From positions 1 to 21,801 of the forward strand of contig CAJNOQ010003009.1 of NCBI GenBank assembly GCA_905250885.1: 21,801 bases of DNA, read 5' to 3'. Both the position numbers and the translations under genes were made by a program. Under the pieces are notes generated by a model. It did no database searches. It saw only the letters and a list, made by a program, of their open reading frames with translations, and had not been told where the DNA came from. The first letter of the stretch is position 1. Every line of letters starts with the position of its first letter. The stretch is from Didymodactylos carnosus (lineage: Eukaryota; Rotifera; Eurotatoria; Philodinida; Philodinidae). This document shows, piece by piece, positions 11,301 through 18,483 of the stretch.

Positions 11301-12658
11301 TTTAAACATAGTCTCCGGAGAACCAGATGTTGTACTCCTTCCAAGGGGGGGGACTCAATCGCTGAAACGCTTATCAAATTGTAGCATTGAAAATTATCTC
11401 TAAAATTCTATGTTTTATTAGTGATACTTTTGATCTCTGAGGAAGATTCCCTCCTAAGCATTTTCTAGTTTTACTAACTAATATTATTGCGAAATAATCG
11501 TCCTACCTTTCTCGCAATATTTTCCATCAAACCCAAGAGGACATACACATTTAAAATCAGTGATAGTTTCAATACATTTTCCTCTTCTACAGGGGTTCAT
11601 CGAGCTGCATGGCTGCTGTTCAGTAGAGAGTAAACCAATTCCATTATCGCCGCCATTATTCAAATTATTGCCGATACTGTCATGTTCATTAAGAACACCA
11701 TCAATTTCATACCCATTTTGTTCAATAATCATTGGTGGAAATAGAGCAGATGCCGTTGTATCACCGGTTTGTACAACATTAGTTTCTGATGAGAAGACAT
11801 TGTGCGGTGTTGTATAAGCAATAAAACCTTCAGGTGGCACAGTTTCTTTCACGACACTTAAGTCATCTTTCGAGGTATTATTTGAATGAACAATTGCAAT
11901 GTTAATATCAGCTTGAATATGAGGTTTGTTTCTATCAATATCTATATGCAAGAAATTAATATGAGTATTAGTGAATCTCACTAATAAAAAAGTAATAAAG
12001 GTTTTGAAGTCACCGTTCTTAGCGAGGTATTACGTGAAAGATTTTTCGCTGACTTTTGTACCAAAGGATGCCATATTTTCACATTCAAGTAATGTGGATC
12101 TATTGAATGTTGACCGATAATTTCATAATCTTGATCTGCCATACTAATTAATTTTGAATTTTTTTCTTGTAAAGGATTTATCAGCAAATTTTCATCGGTT
12201 ATCAATGATCTTTTTTCACCGTTAGTTTCGTAAGGTATAGAAAAAAACGACTGTATGTCACCACCACTGTCTAAGATGCTATTCTGCCATTTATCATGAT
12301 GATCAACACTATCTCCATCTATATTCTTATTCTTCTTTAGGAGCAAAACTACTAGACCTTGATTATCAGGTGTTTGAGATGATGGGAGTGAAGAATCACA
12401 ATATGATCCAAAATAATTTGGCTGGCATGCGCAAACGTATAATGTTTGCGTTGAACTGTTAGTGGCTGCTGCTGCAGTTAGAAATGGCTCACTGCGTTTT
12501 ATACATGTACCGTTATTATTACATCCTTTCAATATGCAGTCATTAGGATTTTCAGCTATTTGAGTTGTAGATGTTGACGATAGTGATGTATTACTGTGAT
12601 TAATACCATTACACAAGGCAACTAAAAGTAGGATGACACTGATGAAGTTTATTAACAT
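2393..12658 (-). CDS. EGF/C-type lectin-domain type I membrane protein, 12 exons, complete
   Basis: Predicted cell-surface recognition or adhesion protein; the ligand is unknown. Splicing by GT-AG borders gives exons 12658-12034, 11980-11507, 10921-10790, 10731-10606, 10546-10520, 10456-10226, 10142-9936, 9871-9641, 9424-9212, 9048-8669, 4105-3799 and 2634-2393. These total 3195 nt, or 1064 residues plus stop, with frame kept at every junction. Order: signal peptide (about 1-18), EGF1 (41-87), low-complexity spacer, EGF2 (333-364), EGF3 (370-408), EGF4 (413-450), CTLD1 (about 463-603), CTLD2 (about 608-755), Ser/Thr/His-rich stalk (756-1025), TM helix (about 1029-1052) and a short basic tail. 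The chosen ATG opens a hydrophobic leader and no better start lies upstream. All introns are phase 1 except intron 10 (phase 0). Introns 2, 10 and 11 are long; introns 2 and 10 contain transposons. EGF and CTLD family assignment is firm. Cellular role is inference. Confidence 0.88.
2635..3798. other. Intron 11 of the EGF/CTLD gene (1164 bp), no gene seen
   Basis: The donor is GTACGT and the acceptor TTATTTAG on the minus strand. It contains AT-rich sequence, a hairpin near 3374, an 8-bp stem TTTTTGAT...ATCAAAAA around 3747-3768, and two loosely similar segments near 3484 and 3670 ending GTCTTAT. No coding or named transposon signal. Confidence 0.6.
3374..3391. repeat. Small hairpin TCGACTC-GACT-GAGTCGA in intron 11
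   Basis: A perfect 7-bp stem with a 4-base loop, GC-richer than its AT-rich intron. Function unknown; it may be chance or a relic. Confidence 0.5.
4637..5341 (+). pseudogene. LINE endonuclease remnant (exonuclease-endonuclease-phosphatase fold)
   Basis: The translation shows ATTETWLDSTI (the catalytic TETW block), SITGYNIEHLDR and EGGGCMLYL, typical of LINE APE-type endonucleases. After a frame change near 5005 it continues with LLTGDFNVHCEDW (the GDFN block), and after a stop and another frame change near 5220 with ALDLVFTS and NCDHKIV (the terminal SDH-like block). All main motifs survive, but at least two frameshifts break the frame. In an intact element the enzyme nicks genomic DNA for target-primed reverse transcription. 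Confidence 0.75.
5454..5773. mobile_element. 320-bp palindromic MITE inserted in the LINE
   Basis: The two ends are long inverted repeats. The left end starts CATATCACCGGATCGAAAA and the right end, read in reverse complement, starts CATATCATCGGATCGAAAA. Matching continues for about 130 bp per arm (AAGCTTG, GACGAAT, GGTACTTTAG). The centre is short and AT-rich, with no coding capacity. It splits the LINE between endonuclease and RT. I could not identify a convincing target-site duplication, so the exact ends are uncertain by a few bases. Confidence 0.8.
6006..7135 (+). pseudogene. LINE reverse transcriptase remnant
   Basis: Pieces in shifting frames give the pre-RT region (QEVEKCLSKVNPNKGTS), then IHPLFKDGD, NYRTISLLPAMSKILEHLI, LQSGF, AVFLDYSK (motif A), EWFSSYMSNRQ, GIPPGSILGPLLFLLFIDDI and FADDT near 6772 (catalytic motif C). 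NCVGMLFG and HHKHLGVFL follow. The order matches LINE RTs. In-frame stops (for example at 6428) and frameshifts near 6257, 6530 and 6650 make it non-functional. Motifs A and C are still readable, so decay is moderate rather than ancient. Confidence 0.8.
7283..7959 (+). pseudogene. LINE C-terminal domain remnant
   Basis: Downstream of the RT the reading frames give SSREKVFKNLGWIPL, IPKQPIVTTSLRS and WNILPVEL, then IESVKHFLLEYPRYQHQRQTL, recognisable as the tail of LINE ORF2 proteins. That tail usually reads CxC...ESxxHFLxxCPxY as a zinc-knuckle. Here the first Cys pair is lost (LRLRK) and the last Cys is Tyr, consistent with decay. The following 8000-8400 is pyrimidine-rich 3' UTR. Confidence 0.65.
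9212..9871 (-). other. Exons 8-9: C-type lectin-like domain 2
   Basis: A second, diverged CTLD follows directly. It shows GCSNHWTYFRDYCYFF, then WPSARYFC (helix), NLASLFTI, FFIGLSN as the WIG-like core strand, FEWENN, FWCDGLDNNNN, RQCVTMNK and a closing LPYICFAG. It lacks EPN/QPD and WND motifs, and an Asn-run loop occupies the usual Ca-site region. The split between FFIGLSN and FEWENN falls at the same place as the exon 6/7 split in CTLD1, so the two domains probably arose by duplication of a two-exon unit. Both exons are phase 1 at each end. Confidence 0.82.
9936..10546 (-). other. Exons 5-7: C-type lectin-like domain 1
   Basis: Exon 5 is a 27-nt microexon. Exons 6 and 7 encode the domain from CGYGWDK through the Cys-Trp start, AWWNARQNC (helix 1), GALASKL, the WIGAND core strand, FEWDAR and a final YFICEK. 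These are the standard CTLD landmarks, including the long-loop segment after SNWC. Where a Ca-dependent lectin would have EPN or QPD the sequence reads KSYPKIY, and no WND precedes the last Cys. A canonical calcium-dependent sugar site is therefore unlikely, so protein binding or a different ligand mode is possible (inference). Confidence 0.85.
10606..11980 (-). other. Exons 2-4: EGF-like domains 2, 3 and 4
   Basis: Exon 2 (11980-11507) is mostly unassigned Asn/Asp/Ser-rich sequence ending in an EGF with cysteines at residues 333-364 and the ending CxCPLGFDGKYC. Exon 3 (10921-10790) is one EGF module of 44 residues with seven cysteines, one of them extra before the core. Exon 4 (10731-10606) is one EGF module of 42 residues with CICQQGF and a longer last loop before its final Cys. 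Each module sits on its own exon bounded by phase 1 introns, the classic arrangement for EGF shuffling. No Ca-binding consensus (D/N-x-D/N-E/Q) is evident at the module starts. Confidence 0.85.
11097..11410. mobile_element. 314-bp TA-flanked MITE in intron 2 of the EGF/CTLD gene
   Basis: Inverted arms of about 105 bp begin TAGAATTTTAG at both ends. They share GATAAGCGTTTCAG and CTTGGAAGGAGT, with small indels and an eight-G run (11345-11352) in the right arm. Both ends are TA, as for Tc1/mariner-type insertions. The core of about 100 bp contains ATATGAACAG twice (11219 and 11269). There is no coding capacity. Confidence 0.8.
12034..12658 (-). other. Exon 1: signal peptide and EGF-like domain 1
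   Basis: The exon starts with a hydrophobic leader of about 16 residues ending near Cys16-Asn-Gly, then a Ser/Thr linker. EGF1 has six cysteines at residues 41, 46, 52, 76, 78 and 87, with the CxC...GxYC ending typical of EGF repeats. The loop between the third and fourth Cys is unusually long, with an Ala run and Asn-Ser-Ser. The other 120 or so residues are polar and match no domain I know. The exon ends in phase 1 at a GTAATA donor. The intron is only 53 bp and ends TTTTATTAG; splicing it out removes an apparent frameshift and stop. Confidence 0.85.
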
Positions 12659-12707
12659 TAAAATTGTTTATGTTTCATTGAAATGGAGAGTTTCGGACAT
12701 ATCGCTT

Positions 12708-12722
12708 CTCTAAGTAAAAAAA
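12708..12722 (-). promoter_or_regulatory. Candidate splice acceptor upstream of the EGF/CTLD start codon
   Basis: On the minus strand a run of seven T is followed by ACTTAG and then the putative 5' UTR (first base 12709), 51 nt before the ATG. This could be a spliced-leader trans-splice acceptor (known in bdelloid rotifers, flatworms and nematodes) or the acceptor of a 5' UTR intron. No TATA box or initiator could be assigned. Confidence 0.35.
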
Positions 12723-13453
12723 TCGTTAGTGTTCTTTAAAAGATACGTCACTAGGGAGAGAATTGCTGAAATTGATTCAATTACGGCATGTAGTACAATG
12801 TTTATCTATTGACAATCTGAGAGGATGATGAAAAATAGTTGCAAAAAATAGAGTATTAGCGTTTAAAGAGCAATGGGAGACTTTAAACTTAAACATTGAG
12901 CTGTAACATGTGTAGTATTTTCCTTCAATTCCGTTACAGACAGATTGAAACTGACGAAATTGCTTGATTGGTAGATTTAAAAGGAGCACTGATGTTTCGA
13001 GCAATATCACACTGTATCCAACAAGACTCTTCGGTTTTCTAAACAAAATGCGGTTAACTTAACTGCTCAGATATTTTACTGGAGATTGTGAAACTTTCCC
13101 CAAAACGTTTATGTTTAGTATTTAGAAACAACGCCTCATCGTAGTGGCAGAATTCGATCACAGTAGCGGATCCAAGCAATTTAGCCACATAAGCGCATCA
13201 GAGACTAGTTTCCAGTAAGACAAGTTGATCATTAATCAGAAACTGACAATGAACCTCTAGGAAAAAGCATCTAACTTTCTATAGAACTAGTATTATTTTT
13301 GCCTTCGCTAAAGAAATGAAAGTGATCTTTGTACTGCAATGTAGCGTTACACTTCAGTTTCTGCTTAGAAGATACTAATCATGTGTGATTTTCTAATCAA
13401 TTTCGTTCCATATGGACTATTTGAACTTATCTCTCATCGTGTTAATAATCGAG
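12723..13453. other. Upstream flank of the EGF/CTLD gene, no gene called
   Basis: A minus-strand open stretch of 89 codons (13046-12777) has seven cysteines and no match I know, with no good ATG. It could be 5' flank or an unrecognised exon. Promoter elements could not be assigned. Confidence 0.35.
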
Positions 13454-13774
13454 TTAAGAGGGGTTCCCCCACCCGTTTTTTTACCAGTTTGTAGAGGACA
13501 CTTCGGAGTATATGTCTCAACAAAGCTTTCAGTTCCCGGATTTGTAGTTTTTGATTAAAAAAATTTTAAAGTTTTTCGGGTTTTCTGCCCTATTTAAAAT
13601 TTCAATAAAAACTTTAGATTTTGATATGAGGAGTTGATTCTGGCGTAGATCGATAGAGAACATTGACTTGTACAAGGAGAAAAACTTTGCATCGTTCTCA
13701 AATGAAGTTTGGCGGAGAAATTTAACTTTCACCTTCCCGAGGAAATTTTAGAGCTAAAAGTATTTTGAAAAAGG

Positions 13775-14076
13775 CCTTACGGCTAGTTTCGCTCGAAGCA
13801 AGCATATTGAAATAAAACTCTGGATACAAAAGTTGTTCAGAATCGAATTCCGGAGTCCCTCACGAGAGCTATTTTAAAATTTTCTTTTTTTGCTTTTTAA
13901 ATTTTAAAAATATGAAATTTTAAAATTTTAAAAACTGTAAAATTTAATTTAAATACTAAAAACAGAAAATTTTAAAAAAAACCCTTCGTGAGGGGCTACT
14001 GAATTCGATTCTGAACAACTTTTGTGCCCAAAGTTTTGCTTTAAAATGCTTGCTTCGAGCGAAACTAGCCGTAAGG
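13775..14076. mobile_element. 302-bp foldback MITE
   Basis: The arms begin CCTTACGGCTAGTTTCGCTC on both strands and extend about 95 bp (CAGAATCGAATTC, CTCACGA). The core is nearly pure A/T, built of AAATTTTAAA-type units. It is non-coding. It sits inside the larger nested cluster. Confidence 0.8.
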
Positions 14077-14427
14077 TGGGGGGAAAAAATCTTCGCTGAG
14101 CCAAAAAACCAACGATATTTTCAAGTTTTGAATTTTTTCGTCAGGCCTTCCCGGTTTGTAGAGGACATTTCGAAGTGTATGTTCGGAAGTTTTTTCGGGT
14201 TACTGAAATTATTTGGCTGAGAAAAAAATTAATTACTTAAAACAATATTGTTAAATTCTCGACTTACCAGGCTTACCGAGCGACCAAAAACGAATTCTAA
14301 AATTCCATATCCATATTGTAGCCCGTGAAATTCTCTATCAGATGAGGTATTGCTTGAATCTTTTTGGTGCGTTGCTATTTTACAAATAATACTTTATGGT
14401 AGTAGAGTAGGCTAAATTAACGTTAAT

Positions 14428-15366
14428 TACATAGGGCGATCAAAAAGTTCTCGGAAATGTCCTCGACTCTCGCTGTTTGACGCAATGCAGGACTTTCTTT
14501 TTTATACTCGAGTAGCATGGACACTTAGCAGTTAAATTATATAATTTGGAGCTCATTGTCAGCTTTTCGTGGATTGTTCGCTCATTTTTTTCGAATGGTA
14601 TATTTTCAGATGAATGCAACACCCATTCGATACTACATCTTACCAAGGCTCAAACTCGACTCCACAGTAGAGAAAATTCATACGGAGTTGTGTGATGAAT
14701 ACGGGCGAAGGTTAAGTGTCGTACAGCACGGGTGTCAAAGGAGGATAAAGCTATACACACGATAGATGCTCTTTAGAGGATAAACCAAGAGTTGCCAGAC
14801 CAATAACCGAAGTTACTGATGAGAAAAGTTAGTGGTTTCTGCTTTGATTGAGAAAAATCTATACCCCAGCACTCGAAATATGTTGCTTATAGATAGTCGG
14901 TTATGTATCACCACTATCTGAATTATTCATCATCGATTAAAATTGAAAAAAGTTGTGTGCAAGATTTACACCACATAAACTAATCGAAAACCGAAGCGAG
15001 AGCAGATTGAAATTCATCAATAACAGGTACTAAAACATTCTCTAGGGACATGGAGCGATGGTCATGCATCATCCGCCTTACTTTTTTAATTCGATACGAT
15101 CTGATTTTTGGTGATTCAGTTATTTGAAACGGCAAAAAGGGCTATCCCGTTTCCAAAATCCTTACTACAAGCTGTGACCAAGGAGACTTGTTCCATACAG
15201 CATGATGAGTGTCGAACAATATTTTAAAAAAGAGTATAGCGCTTAAAACTTTGCATGCTAGGTGAGGGCAGTCGCTAGAATTGCTTGAGATACTAAGCTT
15301 TCTTAAACTGCAGTTCATTCAATAAAAAATATAGATATTCCGAGAACTTTTTGATCACCCTATGTA
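14428..15366. mobile_element. Mariner-like element, dead, TA-flanked
   Basis: The terminal inverted repeats GGGCGATCAAAAAGTTCTCG and GGGTGATCAAAAAGTTCTCG (one difference) enclose about 0.93 kb. TA dinucleotides flank them at 14432 and 15361. The palindrome extends outward through TACATA/TATGTA, so the ends may be six bases further out, again at TA. Size is slightly short of a full mariner (about 1.3 kb), implying internal deletion. Confidence 0.88.
14613..15240 (+). pseudogene. Mariner transposase remnant
   Basis: The plus strand reads TVEKIHTELCDEYG (helix-turn-helix region), then after a frameshift CSLEDKPRVARPITEVTDEK, the linker characteristic of mariner transposases. Later fragments resemble the KLTxxQKxxRxEI block in another frame, again with stops. 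The catalytic D,D(34)D region is too damaged to trace. No active transposase is possible from this copy. Confidence 0.7.
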
Positions 15367-16462
15367 GTACTAATTAGCCAATACCAGGAAGGAAAAAACA
15401 AAAATTTTTCCATATTTTCTCGTAATAAATATTCTCTACACATTTCTCTATCGATCTAGGCAAGAACCAAGCTTTTATGATGAATGGAGAATGGACAGGA
15501 ACCCCTTGTTCAAAAATTTAACAATATTTTTTTAAATAATTAACTTTTTTCTCAGCCAGATAATGTCAGTAAATCGAAAAAACTTCAGGACATATACTTC
15601 GAAGTGTCCTCTACAAACTGGGAACGTTAGAGAAAAATTTAAATGCCCCCCCCCCCTTAAGATGAGATGACATCGTGTCCACTGTAGGGTATAAAAATAA
15701 TTTTTAGATGTTAGAAGTTATAACAAGAGTTAATGAATTTTCTGTGACAACTTCAGCATACTCGTAGGAAATATGAAAGAGCATAACATTCACTTTCGTT
15801 TAATTAAATGTTTCCAACAATATCTACAGTCACATTTCTAATGGCCACATGTTTTGAAACCAGCGACGTCATCAAAATGTTTCCAAATGGATATATGATT
15901 TCTTCCCGTTCTAGGAGAATTAACCATTTCAATCTCATTGTCTATAGAATCCATTTATGATGAATTTGTCACTTTATTTAGCGTAGGAAAACCTCAACGT
16001 CAAAAAATCCTACTGTAAGAATCTTATAGAATCCTGTAGTCAGATCTTATGGAATCTAGCCAGATCCTATACAATATAGCATGCCCGCTCTCAACTTCGA
16101 AATTGATCAGGCATCTTTTTATATTTAGTTTTTAACGCTGAATTCGAGAAAAAGTTGTTTGAAGACTTCAAAATAATCTAGAGCTGAGAAATTGAAGGTT
16201 TTTGGAACTTGAAGGATTTTTCAAGTTTTTACATCCTTCAAATATTGTGATTTTTTGATATCGAAAAAATTTTTGAAAAATTAAAAATACATTTCTTTAA
16301 TCAGCTCGATGAGCTCTATCCAACGGTGTATAATAAGTTGGAAAAATTTTTTTATTGTAAGTTTGCATTACGCGCACCTGATCAGTATTGTTTCTTGTAA
16401 TATAACTCATAAAGATTATAGTAATCGTATGCACACAACAATCATTGATTTTTTATTTCAAA

Positions 16463-16925
16463 ACCCGAAGCTTTCGATTACGATCTATAATAATCATCAG
16501 CAATAGTTTACAATAAAAAACACGACTATATATAGTTTAAGCTTTTTATTTAAAGAAATCAAAAAAAAGAAACAAGAAAAGAAGACCAAACAAGTGAAAT
16601 CGTTGTCCTAAGGACTACATTGTATCTCCTGAGAGGAATCCTTAAATAGAACATCATCATAAAATAAAAATGGACGAAAAGAACAGAAAAACGTTGAACT
16701 TAGAGAAAGAAGAAAAGAACATAAAGTGAGAGCAATAAAAATAGATGAAGGAAACTGTGTCAATAGGAGAAAAACACCTAATATTGGCGTTTTAGAAACA
16801 AGGGAGTGGATCAGTTAAATCTGTAAAAGTGAAAAAGTAGAGGACGTCGTTTTCTCATTCTTATTTTTCACTTATTGTAAACTATAGCTGGTGATGATTC
16901 CAGATTGTAATCGAAAGCTTCGGGT
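16463..16925. mobile_element. 463-bp non-autonomous element with ~57-bp terminal inverted repeats
   Basis: The ends begin ACCCGAAGCTTTCGATTAC on both strands and continue through ATCATCA and ATAGTTTACAATAA. The interior is purine-rich on the plus strand and has no convincing reading frame. No target-site duplication was evident. Confidence 0.8.
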
Positions 16926-17289
16926 TGACCAGCCTCAGTAGATCCACCGCCTATGTATCCAACATTTCATCAATTATGCTTCAGTGATTTTGTTTCCCTA
17001 AAGTGGTCACTTTCGATTAAATCATCAATTGTTCAGAGCTATAAAGATTTCAGACTCAGTAGCAGTTTTTCATCTGACATGTTACCAACATTTTGTCAAT
17101 TATCATTCAAAACTATTTCGGATACATTAACTGTTTTCTATTCGTCAACATATGTCTAGGCTAATGTTGGTCCTCAACAATTATTTGAATATCAGACCAG
17201 ATGACAAAGTGATTCATTCATATTGATAAAGATAAATTCATTTTCAAGATCATTACAACTAATACGTGGTTAGACCTGCCCTAGTCATC

Positions 17290-17307
17290 GATTCTTATAT
17301 AAGAATC
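17290..17307. repeat. Perfect 18-bp palindrome GATTCTTATATAAGAATC
   Basis: Self-complementary over its whole length, followed to about 17375 by degenerate TCTTA(C/T)-type units. A similar run of AGATCTTATAGAATCC-like units occurs at about 16003-16075. Perhaps remnants of one repeat family. Confidence 0.55.
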
Positions 17308-18428
17308 TTACTAGAAATGTCTAAGTCTCTTACCAGTGGCTTACAAGATTCTTATCGGGATCTTATCAGTTTCTTATACAGTAAAAAAAACATAAAATCA
17401 GTTTCTTAGATTTTTAGACAACTTCTTCTGAAATCCTCAAAAAGCTTTGACATTGGCAAAAATAGTGTGGATTCTAAGAGTAGACATCTTGGCCTATCCA
17501 TCCATATATTTAGTTCAACATGGACGTTTAGTGAAAAAATGCATATTTCTGACAAGGAGGCTGCTATCAAACAAATGCTAAGTCTTATCGGAGCTGAATG
17601 AACTTCTTCCTGTGGAACTTTCGACAGCTATCTTCAGCATGATTATACTGTGAAAAAGAAAAATAATCTAATATCAGTTAGGAATATATATAACACATCT
17701 AAATCGTCGTACGTTCTAAAAACTTGTAGAGTGGAACAGCACAAAGACTGACAGCCTTTTCTTATTCCAGATGATAATATCATGCACAACAAAGTTACAC
17801 AATATAATCAATATAAGTTATACTCGTGATGCCCTGTGACTTTTAGGACCTAAAACCGGTATTGATGTGATTGATGGTATAAGTATAAACAAACCATCTT
17901 GGATATATATAAATAAAAACTTTGCTAGAGCGAAGTGTACTTGTGTTCATTCATCTGTCAAATAAAAATTAGTTGAAAAAGATGACGGAAAAGCTTTGAA
18001 AGTAGTGTATTTTTAAAAGGTTACGATATAAATAGAAGAAAAAGACTTTTTTATTTTTCAACAAATAAAAACTCTCGATCTTTTAATAGAGTATGATGTA
18101 TATAGAAACTTTACATTCTCCTCAGTCTTTTTTTATAAGAATAGTTTAAACGTTGAAGATATGTCGGTTTTTGCGGCCATAATAGCAAAAGTGTGATTTT
18201 GAATAAAAACCCCACTTTTCAATTCAGTTTCTGATGCTGATCATGAATATCGACCTGATGTGGCTTTAAAATAAGTTCACTGTTTGGAAAAATCAACTTT
18301 ATTTCGAGGAATCTGACACTTTTGCCTCGTAGTTGTAATATCCAGAAAGCAATTTGATTGGTTTATTCTTCTAACATCTTTAAAGACAATAACTCATTAA
18401 TAACTATGACTTCTATGAAAATAAATTA

Positions 18429-18434
18429 TTTATT
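18429..18434 (-). promoter_or_regulatory. Polyadenylation signal of the GPCR gene
   Basis: AATAAA on the minus strand, 50 bases after the TAA of the receptor, in AT-rich 3' flank. Confidence 0.55.
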
Positions 18435-18483
18435 CAACTATTTATAAAAACCTGCCTGTCAGGAAAAAACCTAACATGTCTCA

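Larger units (their letters stand above)
14151..15621. repeat. 110-bp inverted arms of a TIR element interrupted by the mariner
   Basis: The left arm 14151-14262 and right arm 15514-15621 are inverted copies, matching through GAGGACATTTCGAAGT, AAGTTTTTTCG, TTACTGA, TGGCTGAGAAAAAA and AATATTGTTAAA. Without the mariner the element would be about 540 bp. Confidence 0.75.
13454..15660. mobile_element. Nested transposon cluster bounded by inverted TTAAG ends
   Basis: The motif CAGTTTGTAGAGGACACTTC or a close variant occurs three times: 13484-13516 (plus), 14151-14182 (plus) and 15588-15621 (minus). Outer ends read TTAAGAGGGG and CCCCCCTTAA, the right one with an 11-C run at 15646-15656. Inside lie a 302-bp foldback and a mariner. 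This looks like two overlapping copies of one TIR family, or one element rearranged and then invaded. The 13520-13774 interior has no recognisable coding region. Confidence 0.6.
15661..18428. other. Intergenic region between the mariner cluster and the GPCR 3' end
   Basis: Apart from the 463-bp TIR element and the 17290 palindrome with its degenerate repeats, this is AT-rich sequence with no supported gene on either strand. Confidence 0.5.

Noticed and set aside
11560..11817. Plus-strand open stretch of 85 codons
   Set aside because: It is antisense to exon 2, which encodes a clear EGF domain on the minus strand.
11484..12658. Apparent frameshift and stop splitting the EGF protein at about 11981
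   Set aside because: A 53-bp intron with GTAATA...TTATTAG borders restores one frame, so this is splicing rather than a pseudogene.
14440..14646. Minus-strand open stretch beginning inside the mariner
   Set aside because: It is antisense to the transposase remnant and begins in the terminal inverted repeat region.
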